A stretch of 64,000 nucleotides of DNA from an uncultured Gammaproteobacteria bacterium (GTDB lineage Bacteria > Pseudomonadota > Gammaproteobacteria > PS1 > Pseudothioglobaceae): contig CABWZI010000002.1 in NCBI GenBank assembly GCA_902509905.1, positions 1 through 64,000 of the forward strand, in the 5' to 3' direction. The notes under the pieces were generated by a model. It ran no database searches, was not told the DNA's origin, and saw only the letters and a list, made by a program, of their open reading frames with translations. This document shows positions 63,657 to 64,000 of this stretch, in pieces. Both the position numbers and the translations under genes were made by a program. Position 1 is the stretch's first letter. Every line of letters begins with the position of its first letter.

Positions 63657-64000
63657 ATGAAAATTCTTCACTTGATTAATAAGCCCACAGAGGATTCAAT
63701 TCATGCCAAAGGAATGACAAAAGTCAAAGACGAAACGAATCATTATATTTCCTGTTGCTGGGATTTCAAATTGGAAGAAGCAAAAACACTGATTGGCGGA
63801 ATGATATTTTTTCATGATACTAAATCTGAGAGATCTAAGTTAGGCGGGAATGTTGTAGATGTTCAAGCTGTAAGACTTGATGAAGAAACTGAATTTCATA
63901 AGGTTAACCCTGAGGATCAAAATAAAAAACAATCAAGAGTGATGTTTAAATTTGAAATTACTCCTGAAGGACGTGAACAAAGATGGAGGGGTAAAGATCA
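63657..64000 (+). CDS. Unrecognised protein, C-terminus beyond the window
   Basis: A frame of 114 codons opens at ATG 63657, two bases after the previous stop, and runs off the right edge. It begins KILHLINKPTEDSIHAKGMT and has HYISCCWDFKLEEAKTLIGG and FKFEITPEGREQRW later, with no signal peptide. No family was recognised. It probably forms a transcript with the 96-residue gene. Confidence 0.6.
   Translation, partial: MKILHLINKPTEDSIHAKGMTKVKDETNHYISCCWDFKLEEAKTLIGGMIFFHDTKSERSKLGGNVVDVQAVRLDEETEFHKVNPEDQNKKQSRVMFKFEITPEGREQRWRGKD

Overview
The window is a continuous, gene-dense, AT-rich stretch of a gammaproteobacterial chromosome. Almost every base is coding, many neighbouring genes overlap by 1-4 nt, and housekeeping genes dominate. 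A form IA RuBisCO operon (cbbLS-cbbQO) with a divergent LysR regulator shows a CO2-fixing bacterium. Gene content, high coding density and low G+C resemble marine sulfur-oxidising gammaproteobacteria of the Thioglobus/SUP05 and bathymodiolin-symbiont group. That placement is inference: no sulfur-oxidation gene is in the window.

Layout. 1-4178 (minus): rnd, rsmD, coaD, dnaK and the first codons of dnaJ, with a sigma-32-like promoter before dnaK. 4282-9788 (plus): the ntrY-ntrX two-component pair, in which NtrX lacks its AAA+ domain, followed by trkA-trkH for K+ uptake. 9842-11845 (minus): a membrane pyrophosphatase of the K+-dependent type. 11999-15299 (plus): a DMT exporter, a diaminopropionate ammonia-lyase-like enzyme and an M24 peptidase. 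15344-21084 (plus): an iron island with two Fur boxes, an ABC ATPase, a DUF4856 protein, a fatty-acid-hydroxylase-like membrane protein, a ferric-binding protein and a fused permease. 21171-22355: argJ.

22375-30572 is the carbon-fixation locus: cbbR-like regulator, cbbL, cbbS, an intrinsic terminator, cbbQ, cbbO, two unrecognised genes and malonyl-CoA decarboxylase. 30569-35897 holds a DUF1624 protein and an almost complete molybdenum-cofactor set (mogA, moaD, moaA, moaC, moeA, mobA, moaE). 35989-41328 holds kynureninase, a YczE-like membrane protein and a small plus-strand cluster: PhyH dioxygenase, TauE/SafE permease, membrane desaturase and a cytoplasmic PhnD-like protein. 41325-61363 is mostly core: pdxB, ung, tpm, a cold-shock/TM protein, a lytic lipoprotein, an MsbA-like exporter, pyrG, a D-amino-acid dehydrogenase-like oxidase, der-yfgM-hisS, a 5'-nucleotidase with DUF1249, dnaB-rplI-rpsR-rpsF, cutC-mtgA-tsaB, ccmCDEG and hup.

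61421-61578 carries tRNA-Val(UAC) and tRNA-Asp(GUC). From 61600 to the right edge the genes are unrecognised, with short TTTTCACATTT repeats and individual signals, and look accessory. No insertion sequence, integrase, CRISPR array or rRNA was seen, and no gene-free stretch exceeds about 300 bases.

The most interesting points are: an AAA-less NtrX; two tandem hairpins, the second a perfect intrinsic terminator, inside the first 140 nt of the hydroxylase-like gene in the Fur island; unknown genes and malonyl-CoA decarboxylase behind cbbO; the PhyH/TauE/desaturase/PhnD-like cluster; rsmD without any ATG, GTG or TTG start; and a hup terminator that overlaps a tRNA promoter.
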